The notes: generated by a model from the letters alone, not told the origin. A stretch of 64,000 bases of DNA from Psychrobacter sp. (GCA_018260445.1 JAGLBE010000012.1:527-64526); one strand, 5' to 3'; positions 36,272 through 45,243 are shown, numbered from the stretch's first letter. Numbers and translations are program-made.

Positions 36272-37051
36272 TTAGCTGCGTTGTCGGTTTGCCTCGTAGA
36301 GCACCATACCTGTTGCCACACTGACATTGAGGCTTTGCAGAGCACCTTGGCGATTACCTGGCATGGGGATATAGACCAGCTCATCACAGCGCTCGGTGGT
36401 TAAACGCCGCATACCCTCGCCCTCAGAGCCCATAATAATTGCCACTTTACCCGTCAAGTCAACGTCAGCCAATGGCTTTGCGGTGGCATCTAGTGCGGTG
36501 CCATACAAAAAAACGCCCGCTTGTTTTAAGTTTGCCATACAGCGCGCAAGATTGGTCACGGCGATAACAGGGATAATCTCCATGGCGCCAACAGATACTT
36601 TGGCCACAGCAGGGGTTAAGCTGGCAGAATGGTGTTTTGGACAAATCACCGCATCGACGCCCATGGCCGCTGCTGTGCGTAAACAAGCGCCCAAGTTATG
36701 CGCGTCGGTGATTTGGTCAAGAATTAATAAAAGACTGTTGTCCGTTTGCGCAATAGCGGTCAACTCACCCTCATCCGCCATCGCTAATGGCCTAGCATGC
36801 ATGACGACCCCTTGATGCTGGGGGCTTGCACACAGCGCTTTCAATGTATCCTTACTAGCCTCTTGCACGCTCACGCCCATCTGCTCAGCCAACGCAATAA
36901 TTTGTGCGATTCTTGAGTGGTCGGTGTCTTGTGCTTGAATGCTATCTGCGATTAACCCTTGCTGAATAAATAAAGCTAGCGCGTCGGTGGGTCGATACGT
37001 CAATAATGCATGAATGGCATGAATACCATAGAAATAAACTGGCTTTGCCAT
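36272..37051 (-). CDS. rlmB: 23S rRNA (guanosine-2'-O-)-methyltransferase RlmB
   Basis: A 259-residue SPOUT-class methyltransferase that modifies G2251 of 23S rRNA. The N-terminal substrate-binding domain (YFYGIHAIHALL) is followed by SPOUT motif 1 (DAHNLGACLRTAAAMG, with the conserved Asn and Arg), motif 2 (IIMGSEGEGMRRL) and motif 3 (SLNVSVATGMVLYE), which builds the knotted SAM site. Motif 3 is preceded by the unusual GNRQGAL, in place of the shorter common form. The gene is convergent to coaE. Confidence 0.94.
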   Translation of the reverse strand: MAKPVYFYGIHAIHALLTYRPTDALALFIQQGLIADSIQAQDTDHSRIAQIIALAEQMGVSVQEASKDTLKALCASPQHQGVVMHARPLAMADEGELTAIAQTDNSLLLILDQITDAHNLGACLRTAAAMGVDAVICPKHHSASLTPAVAKVSVGAMEIIPVIAVTNLARCMANLKQAGVFLYGTALDATAKPLADVDLTGKVAIIMGSEGEGMRRLTTERCDELVYIPMPGNRQGALQSLNVSVATGMVLYEANRQRS

Positions 37052-37192
37052 AACGAACTCTTTGTCTAAAAATTTGGTCTATAATAACATTTTTCAGTCC
37101 TGAAAAAAAAAGAAGGCCTACAGAAAAAAGAAGGCCTACAGACTGTAGGGAGTTAGCGCTCATCTTGGTATTCGCCTTTTATTTATCTTATT

Positions 37193-37260
37193 TATCTAAA
37201 CTAGCCTTCTATCTAAACTAGCCTTCTATCTAAACTAGTCTTCTATCTAAACTAGCCTTC
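37193..37260. repeat. 17-bp tandem repeat, four copies, overlapping the ppnP stop codon
   Basis: TATCTAAACTAGCCTTC is repeated at 37193, 37210, 37227 (one change) and 37244. The last copy covers the ppnP stop codon (37252-37254) and the two codons before it, so the array seems to have grown outward from the 3' end of the gene. Confidence 0.9.
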
Positions 37261-37587
37261 TAAATGGCAAATATACTGCACAATCTGCTCGGTTCGTAGG
37301 GCAAAGCCACTCTCGCCTGCCACTACAAAAGCTTGACCCGCACGGTAATAAGAAAAGGCCTCCTCACCCGTGATTTTCACTTCGCACTCGCCACTGACAA
37401 TTTCCATACGCTCTGACGTATGGGTTGCAAAGACATATTCTTCAAGCGCTTCATCGCAGGGTAAGATAATACCCAGCATTTTTTTACTGCCGTCATCAAA
37501 TAATAGCGTGTGGCTACTACAGCGCCCATCGTAAGAAATAGTGGCCTTTTTTATGACAGAAACATGGTCATAAGTCGTCGTTGGCAT
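37252..37587 (-). CDS. ppnP: Pyrimidine/purine nucleoside phosphorylase
   Basis: A 111-residue small beta-barrel (cupin-like) enzyme of the PpnP (YaiE, DUF1255) family, which splits many nucleosides with phosphate. Family features are the region with SERMEIVSGECEVKI and the closing VVAGESGFALRTEQIVQYICHLEG-type end, where the barrel holds the ligand. E. coli PpnP has 94 residues. The gene is single; its 3' end is embedded in a tandem repeat. Confidence 0.92.
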   Translation of the reverse strand: MPTTTYDHVSVIKKATISYDGRCSSHTLLFDDGSKKMLGIILPCDEALEEYVFATHTSERMEIVSGECEVKITGEEAFSYYRAGQAFVVAGESGFALRTEQIVQYICHLEG

Positions 37588-37962
37588 GAGGACTTCCTTA
37601 ATAGAATCTAAAATGACGTAAATATTATACTGAAGTTAACATATAGACCATTGAAGCGGTCAATGTTGATTAGCAACTAACCAATCATGCTAATTTTTGT
37701 TAGATTATCCTACCATAATATGACAACTGGTAGCGTTACCAAAGACCTTTTTTTGTTAAGACGGTGCAAACCCAATACCGGCTATCCACCATCGCCCTTG
37801 CTAACCGGTTTGCCTCTTATAGAGACGGGTGTTTTGCTACCTTGTTTGGCACAGTTGACTGACGCAATGGTCACATAGTAGGCCAGCACCCATAACTGAT
37901 GAGCCCTTTAGGCATTGCGTTAGCCTTAGTTAAAAAATGCTTATGATAAGCATCGACCTTAG

Positions 37963-38022
37963 TTGTGTGCTTAGGTGTTGTGTGCTTAGGTGTTGTGTGC
38001 CTAGGTGTTGTGTGCTTAGGTA
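37963..38022. repeat. 15-bp tandem repeat, four copies
   Basis: Units of TTGTGTGCTTAGGTG begin at 37963, 37978, 37993 and 38008 with one or two changes. There is no spacer sequence between them, so this is not a CRISPR array. Confidence 0.88.
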
Positions 38023-38349
38023 GTGCGATATCAGCGGTTACTCAGTTGCTAGACTATCATTGCCAACCATCAATAACTATAATATCAACCTTAGCATAAG
38101 CCGCTTAGCGCAGCCAAAATCAAATTGGCTGGCTATCTACAGCCCTTCTGTAGTCTTTGTATACTCCTACAGTTGCTATAATTTTGCGTCTACAGTGGTT
38201 GTCCACAATCATGTTGAATACACCTTGTTTTGTGGCGCACTGTTTGCTTTTAATGCCTCTTAGGGCTAGGATACGTCCATTATAGATTTTTATATGGCGG
38301 ATTATCATTTATCGTTTAGCTAATTTTTCAAGGTATGGATTACGGTCTA

Positions 38350-38377
38350 TACCTATTACCTATTACCTATTACCTAT
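38350..38377. repeat. 7-bp tandem repeat ACCTATT, four copies
   Basis: A short AT-rich array about 95 bp upstream of recN, with the last unit changed to ACCTATA. Confidence 0.8.
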
Positions 38378-38469
38378 AATCCCCTTTTATTAATCACTTT
38401 TTATTAGTTACCTCTTATAGTATCACTTTATGGTTCACTCTCTACCTGTGCCCATAAAGGATTTATTGA

Positions 38470-40329
38470 TTGAGACCAGCCATGCTCACCTCACTAACGT
38501 TGAAAAATTTTGCCCTAATTGACCATCATGATTTAAGCCTTGCAGCAGGGTTTAACGTGATTACCGGCGAGACGGGTGCCGGCAAATCGCTTCTGCTGGA
38601 TGCCTTATCGCTGTGTATTGGTGGGCGCGCAGATAGTAGTATGGTACGTCACGGCACTGAGAGCGCAGATATTTATGCCCAGTTTGAGTTTAATACCGCG
38701 ATAGAAGCTACCCATGCAACTGGGCTGCGGCAAAATCATCCCGATGACGACGGCCTTGCTACAGGCTTACCGCCTGCCATCTCTAGCTGGTTTGTTGAGC
38801 ACGAGCGCCCCTGTGAGCCAGATATATTGATACGCCGTCAACTTAGTAGCAATGGGCGCTCAAAAGCGTGGCTCAATGGCACCCCTGTTAGCTTAACCGA
38901 GCTTAAAGAGCTTGGTGCCCTTTTGGTCAATATCCATAGTCAACATGCGCAGCAAGCGCTATTAAAGCCTTTGTTTGTGGTAGATTGGCTAGATGAAATT
39001 GGTGAATTACAAGACTTAGCGGCAGTGACTGCACAAGCCTATCAGGCATATCAAAAGCTTAACCGGCAAGCTAAAAGTATTGCCGAGCAAGAAGCGCAGC
39101 GTGCCGATAAAATCGAGCTGCTACAAAATCAATTGACTGACATTGCTCCGCTACTGTTGGTCGATTATGGTCAAGTTGAGGCCGAGCACGATGAATTATC
39201 CAACCTAGAAGCGTTAATGCTAGAGGCCAGTTTGGCGGTGCAACTTTTAGACAATGATAGCGATGAGCCTGCTGCCATGGAGCTGCTAGGACGCGCCATT
39301 CGGTTATGCGACAATCAAGCGGCGGTCAGCCCCACATTTGCGCAAGCTGCCGAATCGTTGTATTTAGCCCAGCAGCACATTAGTGAAGCAACCGCAGCTT
39401 TGGTGGATTATGCCGAACAGCAATTGCCGGACCCTGAGCGTTTGCAAGAACTCGATACGTTAATTGGCCTCGGTCATCGCTTGTCACGCAAACACGGGCT
39501 GCCTGCAGTAGAGCTGGTTGATGAGGCAAAAAATTGGCAAGACACGCTAGATGGGTTGTTAAACCTGCCGACTGCCGTGACGCTACAAGCCCAAATGAGC
39601 GCCGCATGGGACACCTATATGGCTCAGGCAACGGCACTTTCTAAGGCCAGGCAAGGCATTGCGCCCGCTATTAGCGAAAAATTGGTTGCTCAATTGCAGC
39701 CCCTTGCCTTGCCCAATGCGCAGGCCAACTTTGTGTTTAATAAACGCCAAGAGGCGCAGTATAATACCCAAGGCCTTGATGATATTGAGTTGATGTTTAG
39801 CGCCAATGTGGGTATGCCCATGCAGCCACTGTATAAAATTGCCTCCGGTGGCGAGTTGTCGCGTATGGCATTGGTGATGCAAGTCTTACTGGCTACTAAA
39901 AGCAATCCTAGCAACCAAGGCGCAGGTTGTGATATGGGTATGCAGGCGGCCACCGACCCTATTAAGCGTAGCGACACGGATGCTGATACTATTAACGCAA
40001 CCGGCCAGCCTATGTTAGTATTTGATGAGGTGGACGTGGGCATTAGCGGCGGTACGGCACAAGTCTTAGGTGAATTGTTGCGCCGATTGGGACAGCATCG
40101 ACAAGTACTGGCGATTACCCATCAAGCCCAAGTAGCCGCGCAGGCGCATCGGCATATCTTGGTTTACAAAACCCATGACACCGCCGAGGGTCAAACCACC
40201 AGTCAGCTTAGTGTGTTGACCGAGGCGACGCAAATTGATGAGCTCGCCCGCATGTCAGGCGGGGTCAATATTACCGATATTACCCGTGAGCATGCGCGTA
40301 GTTTACTGGCGGATATTTCTAAAAAATAA
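38470..40329 (+). CDS. recN: DNA repair protein RecN
   Basis: A 619-residue SMC-like ATPase for double-strand break repair. Walker A GETGAGKS is at 33-40 (counted from the TTG), followed by a long coiled-coil middle and, in the C-terminal head, SGGELSRMALVMQVLL as ABC signature and MLVFDEVDVGISGGTA as Walker B. Between these lies an insert of about 35 residues (QGAGCDMGMQAATDP and onward) absent from short homologues. AAAGGA at 38456-38461 is 8 bases before TTG 38470 but 20 before ATG 38482, which favours the TTG start, although family members usually begin at the residue after that ATG. Confidence 0.95.
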   Translation: MRPAMLTSLTLKNFALIDHHDLSLAAGFNVITGETGAGKSLLLDALSLCIGGRADSSMVRHGTESADIYAQFEFNTAIEATHATGLRQNHPDDDGLATGLPPAISSWFVEHERPCEPDILIRRQLSSNGRSKAWLNGTPVSLTELKELGALLVNIHSQHAQQALLKPLFVVDWLDEIGELQDLAAVTAQAYQAYQKLNRQAKSIAEQEAQRADKIELLQNQLTDIAPLLLVDYGQVEAEHDELSNLEALMLEASLAVQLLDNDSDEPAAMELLGRAIRLCDNQAAVSPTFAQAAESLYLAQQHISEATAALVDYAEQQLPDPERLQELDTLIGLGHRLSRKHGLPAVELVDEAKNWQDTLDGLLNLPTAVTLQAQMSAAWDTYMAQATALSKARQGIAPAISEKLVAQLQPLALPNAQANFVFNKRQEAQYNTQGLDDIELMFSANVGMPMQPLYKIASGGELSRMALVMQVLLATKSNPSNQGAGCDMGMQAATDPIKRSDTDADTINATGQPMLVFDEVDVGISGGTAQVLGELLRRLGQHRQVLAITHQAQVAAQAHRHILVYKTHDTAEGQTTSQLSVLTEATQIDELARMSGGVNITDITREHARSLLADISKK

Positions 40330-40392
40330 GTTTATTCTGTTTTATTTAGCCTTAACCTAACCTTGCCACTTGCTAACCTATGGCTATTTTTT

Positions 40393-40992
40393 ATGACCAT
40401 CAACACCCTTAATGATGCTAGCCGCCGTGTTTCACGACAGAACTATACCCATCATTTTTTAATCGCCGCCCCGCAGATGGCAGACGCGCGCTTTGAACAA
40501 ACCTTGATTTATATTTGCCGTCATGACGAGCATGGGGTACTTGGCTTGATTATTAATAGGCCTATACTAGATTTGAGTGTGGGTAGGCTGCTTGAGGACT
40601 TAGACATTGAGGTCAGCGATGCTAGGGTCAAGTACGATTTGCCGCTAGAGAGCGGCCCGCTGCATCCCGAGGTCGGTTTTGTGCTGCACACGGGGCAACC
40701 GCAGTGGCGCTCGTCGTATCCCATCTCTGAAAACAGCTGCATCACGACCAGCAAGGATATTCTACGCCATATTGCTGAGGGGCATGGTGTTGGGCATTAT
40801 CACTTGTGTCTAGGGCATGCCAGTTGGGGCAAAGGCCAGTTGCAACAAGAGATTCAAAACGGCGACTGGTTTTTATGCCCCGCGGATTTATCGCTGCTTT
40901 TTGAAACCCCATTTGAGGAGCGTTGGCGATTGGCCGGCGAAAAGATAGGCATTCATTTAGACTTTTTGAGCGATGATATTGGCCATGCATAA
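40393..40992 (+). CDS. yqgE: YqgE/AlgH family protein
   Basis: A 199-residue protein of the UPF0301 (YqgE/AlgH, DUF179) family. [38 protein letters not shown] is split across the first 50 residues and is diagnostic, as are [13 protein letters not shown] and [15 protein letters not shown]. The biochemical role is unsettled. The frame is open to TTG 40363, but the ATG at 40393 is just before the conserved part and was chosen. It overlaps ruvX by 20 bases, a widely conserved pairing. Confidence 0.94.
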   Translation: MTINTLNDASRRVSRQNYTHHFLIAAPQMADARFEQTLIYICRHDEHGVLGLIINRPILDLSVGRLLEDLDIEVSDARVKYDLPLESGPLHPEVGFVLHTGQPQWRSSYPISENSCITTSKDILRHIAEGHGVGHYHLCLGHASWGKGQLQQEIQNGDWFLCPADLSLLFETPFEERWRLAGEKIGIHLDFLSDDIGHA

Positions 40993-41473
40993 CCAGAGTC
41001 AACCACCGCCCCATAGCCTGTTAATGGGTTTGGACTATGGAGTCAAAAAAATGGGCATGGCGCTTGGCAATACCGTAACAGGGGATGCTCGCCCTTTTGA
41101 TATCTTGGCGATGCATAATGGCCAGCCTGTTGACTGGGATAATTTGATAGGTATTATTATGTCTTGGAAGATTGACCATATCGTGGTTGGCCTACCCCTC
41201 AATATGGATGGTAGTCACTCGATGCTTTCGAAACGGGCGCATAAGTTTGCACGACGGTTGGCGCATAGGCTGATTGAGCAGCATATCCCGATACCGGTGC
41301 AACTGTTTGATGAACGTTTAACCTCGGTGGCGGCCAAAGAAATGGCATGGGATTTGGGGCTGATAAACCATGAGCGCGACCCCATTGATGATATTGCGGC
41401 TTGCCTATTGTTAACCAGCTATCTTGCGAATCCTGACCATGCCGAGGATACTACCACCTATCGAAACGAGTGA
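40973..41473 (+). CDS. ruvX: Holliday junction resolvase-like / pre-16S rRNA nuclease RuvX
   Basis: A 166-residue RNase H-fold nuclease of the YqgF/RuvX family, thought to process the 5' end of pre-16S r[19 protein letters not shown] carries the first catalytic Asp; the usual Arg of GxKRIG is replaced by Lys-Met (GVKKMG). [19 protein letters not shown] with its Glu, and [12 protein letters not shown] with the last Asp are all in place. Two ATGs are possible (40973 and 40985). Translation is probably coupled to yqgE. Confidence 0.93.
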   Translation: MILAMHNQSQPPPHSLLMGLDYGVKKMGMALGNTVTGDARPFDILAMHNGQPVDWDNLIGIIMSWKIDHIVVGLPLNMDGSHSMLSKRAHKFARRLAHRLIEQHIPIPVQLFDERLTSVAAKEMAWDLGLINHERDPIDDIAACLLLTSYLANPDHAEDTTTYRNE

Positions 41474-41600
41474 TTAAAAAGGAGCGATAGCCATTCGCCG
41501 ATGATGGCTCAAGCGAACTTAGCCTAAACCCCTGATAATACAACCCGTTTCAACCTTTTTCGCCACTCATTGACCTCATAATACTCTAAAAAGACTTAGT

Positions 41601-42074
41601 ATGACCATAAAAACGCCAGCTCCCACAGTATCTGATGATATCAATTGCACTACCGTTGCTGGATTTCCAGCGCTGGCCATTGCGCGCATTCGTGGCGCCC
41701 AGCAGCTCAATAAAATCACCCTATATCTGGTGCTACTGGCCTTGATTATTTTTGTGATATTTGGGACGCTGGCCAGTCTTAAAGTGTTTAACGACAATCA
41801 ATCGATTTATGTGTTATTTCATTATGTACCTTATGGTTTTGTGGGTTTAGCCATTCCTCTGATGTTATATCAAGCCTTTATTGTGGCTCGCTATCGGCTA
41901 TCGCAGCCGTCGATGATGGTGACCAGTGTCGGTCTTGCTGCTACTTTAACCTTAGTTTGTCTTATTTTTCGGTTAGAGAACTGGTTGTGGATGGCAATGG
42001 CATCTTGGATTGGCGTAGCCTATTGGTTTCAGGCCACTTTTAAGCGCTTTTTTAAATTTATAGAAGCTCAATAA
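41601..42074 (+). CDS. Hypothetical membrane protein
   Basis: A 157-residue protein that I do not recognise. Residues 1-36 are polar, then three to four hydrophobic segments follow (about 40-62, 73-96, 106-122, 124-145), ending in a basic tail FKRFFKFIEAQ. Such a layout fits a small inner-membrane protein with few polar residues in its helices and no visible active site. The ribosome binding site is weak. It lies 127 bp after ruvX on the same strand and may share its transcript. A MITE-like element starts 21 bp after its stop codon. Confidence 0.7.
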   Translation: MTIKTPAPTVSDDINCTTVAGFPALAIARIRGAQQLNKITLYLVLLALIIFVIFGTLASLKVFNDNQSIYVLFHYVPYGFVGLAIPLMLYQAFIVARYRLSQPSMMVTSVGLAATLTLVCLIFRLENWLWMAMASWIGVAYWFQATFKRFFKFIEAQ

Positions 42075-42095
42075 GACACTTACGAAGAGTCATAT

Positions 42096-42498
42096 TAGGG
42101 CGTGTTGGAGTATTCAAATATTAGGACTGCTGATAGCTAAAATCGTTCTAAACTAGGCGTTAATCGACGATAATGTCCAGACCTTAACTAGATTAACAAC
42201 AACGTTTAGGGCGATTTTAGCATCAGCCCTGAGAACGGGTCTGGAGCAAAGCACGGCTTAACTGCGAGCATAGCTCTTGTCTTGCACTCTGGCAAAGCAA
42301 TGCTTTGTTAAATCCTCGCTCACGTTCGCAAGGACGGATCTGTGCTCGAGTGGGGGTCAGGGCTATTTCTTGCCAATATATTGCCCAACATTTTAAAAGC
42401 TGGTCTAACCTAGAATGACTAGATGTCGAAAATTTTACTTCATATTGACTAAAAAATAGCATCTGACAGTTCCACATTTGAATGTTCCACACGCCCTA
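42096..42498. mobile_element. 403-bp MITE-like element with nested inverted repeats
   Basis: The ends match as inverted repeats: TAGGGCGTGTTGGAGTATTC on the left and, reversed from the right, TAGGGCGTGTGGAACATTC, continuing into CAAAT. Inside, GCTAAAATCGTTCTAAAC (42136-42153) pairs with 42204-42221 at 16 of 18 positions. No transposase-like ORF is present. The end TAGGGCGTGT is shared with the element at 29341-29515. It separates the membrane protein gene from tusA. Confidence 0.7.
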
Positions 42499-42576
42499 CT
42501 ACACTAAACCTCTTAGCACGCTGATCTACTAATTTGTTTCAATATCCCTACCCGTAATCACCTTTAAGACAACCCT

Positions 42577-42906
42577 ATGAGCGACTCTAATAATAGTAAC
42601 AATATCAATATCAGCGGCAGTAATCGGCCCAGTAGCAATAACGGCCAAAATGACAGCAATCGTGAGTTGGTCATCGAACATCGCCTAGACACAACCGGAC
42701 TTATCTGCCCTGAGCCAGTTATGATGCTGCATAAAGCAGTACGCAAAGCGGATAGTGGCGAGACGATTGAAGTGCTTGCCACTGACCCTGCTACCACTCG
42801 TGATATCCCAAATTTTTGCCGTCATCTAGGTCATACACTGGTGCTACAAGAGACTCTAGATGATGCCCCAACGTATCGCTACTTAGTCCAAAAAAAGAAA
42901 GCTTGA
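42577..42906 (+). CDS. tusA: TusA family sulfurtransferase
   Basis: A 109-residue protein. The core (residues 35-107) is the SirA/TusA fold with DTTGLICPEPVMMLHKAVRK, where Cys44 of CPEP is the persulfide-carrying residue, and TDPATTRDIPNFCRHLGH. TusA relays sulfur from IscS to tRNA 2-thiouridine synthesis and other acceptors. Unlike E. coli TusA (81 residues), it has about 28 extra N-terminal residues very rich in Asn and Ser, probably disordered. It is followed after 60 bp by a methyltransferase gene on the same strand. Confidence 0.9.
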   Translation: MSDSNNSNNINISGSNRPSSNNGQNDSNRELVIEHRLDTTGLICPEPVMMLHKAVRKADSGETIEVLATDPATTRDIPNFCRHLGHTLVLQETLDDAPTYRYLVQKKKA

Positions 42907-42965
42907 TAAGGCGGTGACTTCACCCATTAATCCATAAATTGCTGTACCAATGAAAGGTGAATGAC

Positions 42966-44147
42966 GTGTTACCCATAGAAAAACAGACGGTACAATGGCA
43001 AGAAAAAGACACCGAATATCAAGCAGTTTGGTTATCGCAAAACAACTATGCACCACCAAGTCGTATTGTAATAGTGGATGACACTACCACAGCTGATGAA
43101 GCCTACCGCTTAGCGAATGCAGGCGCATCTATGTTATGGAGAGGTGACTATCATAATGCTAAGCAATTATTGCAGGCGCTAAATCGCCGTATTGAGCGTA
43201 GTGAACAACGCAAAGTCAGCAAAAGGTCTGCCAATCAAACCCTGCCATCTACACCTCAAGACCTCCCCAATTTATTTCATCAACAGCGTCAAGCGCAATC
43301 TCAACGCGCCCGTCTTCTTAGTCGTCTCTTAATAGAGTTAGACGCAGACTACAAAAGTGTACTGCGCCGTGCTCCAGATGTTAGCGAAGCTTGTACATTG
43401 GCTTTTGGCAAGATAAACGACAAAGAGTCAGATGAGGCAATTGTGCTATCGTTTCGTGACTTGCAAGGGGCACTAGGGGCAGCGCAGTGGCGCAAAAAAG
43501 GGGTTAAAATAGACGAATTGGGACTATCTATTTATCCACATTATGGCGTTTTTGCTCCCACTCGCCATGAATATGTACAGTTGCTACTTGATGCCCCCCT
43601 GCCCGCTAGTCACAATTTAGCCTACGATATCGGCACGGGCACAGGACTGCTATCTATAATTCTAGCGCAGCGTGGTTTTAAGCATATCATTGCTACCGAT
43701 ATCAACCCGCAAGCACTGGCCTGCGCTCAGGATAACTTTGAGCGATTGGCCCTATCGGCCATTACACTGCAACAAACCGATTTATTTCCAACAGATGCCC
43801 CATTGGCAAACTTGATAGTCTGTAACCCGCCTTGGCTACCCGCCAAAGCCAGCTCACCGCTAGACTATGCCGTTTATGACCCCAATAGCGCCATGCTACG
43901 TGGCGTATTAAACGGGGCAAAACAGCATTTGGCCGAGCAAGGGGAAGTATGGCTGATTTTGTCCGATTTGGCTAAGAGGCTACAGCTACGCACTCGAGAG
44001 GCGTTGTTAGGCTGGTTTGAGAAAGCGGGATTAACGGTGAAATATCGACTAGATACCACGCCAACGCATAGCCGTAGTCAAGACAGCGATGACCCCTTGT
44101 TTGCAGCGCGCAGTCGTGAGATTACCTCACTGTGGTGTTTGGTTTAA
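42966..44147 (+). CDS. Class I SAM-dependent methyltransferase
   Basis: A 393-residue protein. The C-terminal 200 residues are a Rossmann methyltransferase: DIGTGTG (221-227) binds SAM, ATDINPQAL follows, and NPPW (287-290) is the catalytic motif of enzymes methylating exocyclic amines or amide nitrogens in nucleic acids or proteins, such as RlmG, RsmC or PrmC. The N-terminal half contains NAGASMLWRGDYHNAKQLLQAL, as in some RlmG-like proteins, but the target cannot be fixed. GTG at 42966 has AAAGG at a good distance; the GTG at 42957 overlaps that site and is less likely. Confidence 0.85.
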   Translation: MLPIEKQTVQWQEKDTEYQAVWLSQNNYAPPSRIVIVDDTTTADEAYRLANAGASMLWRGDYHNAKQLLQALNRRIERSEQRKVSKRSANQTLPSTPQDLPNLFHQQRQAQSQRARLLSRLLIELDADYKSVLRRAPDVSEACTLAFGKINDKESDEAIVLSFRDLQGALGAAQWRKKGVKIDELGLSIYPHYGVFAPTRHEYVQLLLDAPLPASHNLAYDIGTGTGLLSIILAQRGFKHIIATDINPQALACAQDNFERLALSAITLQQTDLFPTDAPLANLIVCNPPWLPAKASSPLDYAVYDPNSAMLRGVLNGAKQHLAEQGEVWLILSDLAKRLQLRTREALLGWFEKAGLTVKYRLDTTPTHSRSQDSDDPLFAARSREITSLWCLV

Positions 44148-44172
44148 AATCTGGCCATCTATTGCCGATATG

Positions 44173-44208
44173 AAAAAAGCACATGACTCAAACATGTGCT
44201 TTTTTTAT
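44173..44208. terminator. Bidirectional terminator between the methyltransferase and hsp20
   Basis: A perfect 13-bp stem AAAAAAGCACATG / CATGTGCTTTTTT with T tracts on both strands, placed between two convergent genes. Confidence 0.9.
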
Positions 44209-44281
44209 TTTAAATAAGCTAACAGCTAGCTACCGTGCCAACTTTAGTAGCCTTTAATAGACATTAATAGCAATCATTCTA

Positions 44282-44710
44282 TTATTTAATCGCAATCTTT
44301 TTGCTATGCACATTGGCTAGTTTTGGTAATACCAATTTTAAGACACCGTTTTCGTAGCTGGCTTCGACCGCATCGGTATTGACCTGCTCGGGCAATTGAA
44401 AGCTGCGCGACATCGAGCCGCTATAACGCTCGCTACGTAAGACTTTGTCGCCTTCACGTTGCTCATCATGCTGATTAAGCTCTGCACTAATCGTCACCAC
44501 TTCACCAGAAACGGTTAAATCGATATTTTCTTTGGCGACGCCGGGGATTTCAGCACTCACATAATAGGTGTCGTCCTTCTCACTGACATTAATTTTGATT
44601 TGTTGCGGCTGCGGTAGCCCTTCACCATGTAACGGACGCACATATAAGTTTGGGGCGATTTCATTAAAGAAAGTATCAAAAATTGGATTACGAGTGGTTA
44701 TATTTGCCAT
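44282..44710 (-). CDS. Hsp20 family small heat-shock protein
   Basis: A 142-residue ATP-independent chaperone that binds unfolding proteins. The alpha-crystallin domain (about 35-130) shows DTYYVSAEIPGVAKENIDLTV at its start (here split), RSERYSGSMSRSFQLPEQV with the conserved arginine, and ENGVLKLVLPK. The end IAIK gives the usual I-x-I anchor. AGAGG lies 8 bases before the ATG at 44710, better than the upstream GTG at 44719. In this genus stress genes such as hsp20 and the Balon-type factor may act together, but here they are 32 kb apart. Confidence 0.93.
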   Translation of the reverse strand: MANITTRNPIFDTFFNEIAPNLYVRPLHGEGLPQPQQIKINVSEKDDTYYVSAEIPGVAKENIDLTVSGEVVTISAELNQHDEQREGDKVLRSERYSGSMSRSFQLPEQVNTDAVEASYENGVLKLVLPKLANVHSKKIAIK

Positions 44711-44797
44711 AATAGTCACCTCTTAGTCGTTAATCATTATTGGTTGATTATGAATCGGTTATTACCTTAACCTTTAGGAATTTACACTTCTATTGCC

Positions 44798-44836
44798 CTA
44801 GTACAAATTTAATGTTTCTGTAATGGTCTGTACTAG
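44798..44836. promoter_or_regulatory. Inverted repeat upstream of hsp20
   Basis: CTAGTACA (44798-44805) and TGTACTAG (44829-44836), perfect and 23 bp apart, lie about 90-125 bp upstream of the hsp20 start. The spacing does not fit CIRCE (9 bp). It might bind a regulator or form a hairpin. Confidence 0.35.
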
Positions 44837-44996
44837 AGTGCCTTGCTTACCTCGTATTTAAGGGCAAATGAATTTGGTTTAAAGCGTGATTTATAGAAAG
44901 TAACATTTTTTAACCGATGGTTACTTTTTTAAATCTAGGTACTTTACTTATCAACTCATTATGCTCTACTAGCAGAGGTTGCCAAGGGGTGCTTTT

Positions 44997-45140
44997 TAGC
45001 CTCGATTGCAGCGATAGCTTAGTGGTTTGTATGGCTTACAGCCCCTTGCACAAGGGGGTTATCGAGGTAACAGGAACACCATTGTGCTTAGGGGCTGTGC
45101 CATACAAACTGCTAACTACAAGCGCAAAGCGAGATTGGCT
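44997..45140. repeat. Large imperfect inverted repeat, possible structured RNA or MITE
   Basis: TAGTGGTTTGTATGGC followed by ACAGCCCCTTGCACAA (45020-45053) pairs with 45082-45114 almost fully, and weaker pairing extends outward to about 44997 and 45140. The folded strand would be one hairpin of about 140 nt. It is followed by a strong terminator. The overlapping ORF (44917-45189) has no recognisable features. Confidence 0.6.
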
Positions 45141-45147
45141 ACCCAAT

Positions 45148-45184
45148 AAAAAAAGCACAAGACTTTACCCTGTGCTTTTTTTTT
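45148..45184. terminator. Strong bidirectional terminator
   Basis: AAAAAAAGCACA / TGTGCTTTTTTT with an 11-base loop and homopolymer tracts on both sides. It lies 60 bp after the stop codon of the minus-strand amidohydrolase and directly after the inverted repeat at 44997-45140. Confidence 0.88.
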
Positions 45185-45243
45185 GGTGATGCTAAGTTGT
45201 CAATGCTAAGTGTTCAATGCTGCTGGTATTGCCACTGCCTACC

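Larger units (their letters stand above)
37588..38469. other. 882-bp gene-free region between ppnP and recN
   Basis: No ORF here looks like a gene. Visible structure: inverted repeat GGTAGC/GCTACC (37729-37734 and 37836-37841) enclosing GCAAACC/GGTTTGC, which could fold as a structured RNA; the 15-bp tandem repeat at 37963-38022; and the 7-bp repeat at 38350-38377. Codon use and composition of the short ORFs do not resemble the neighbouring genes. Confidence 0.5.

Noticed and set aside
37687-37878. 63-codon ORF in the gene-free region
   Set aside because: No ribosome binding site and no recognisable family; the inverted repeats explain the sequence better.
37963-38022. Repeats as a CRISPR array
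   Set aside because: Units are 15 bp, directly adjacent with no spacers, and no cas genes are near.
44997-45140. Inverted repeat as an integron attC site
   Set aside because: No GTTRRRY core sites at the expected places and no integrase or cassette array nearby.
44917-45189. 90-codon ORF covering the large inverted repeat
   Set aside because: It runs through the hairpin and into the terminator, so its frame is most likely accidental.
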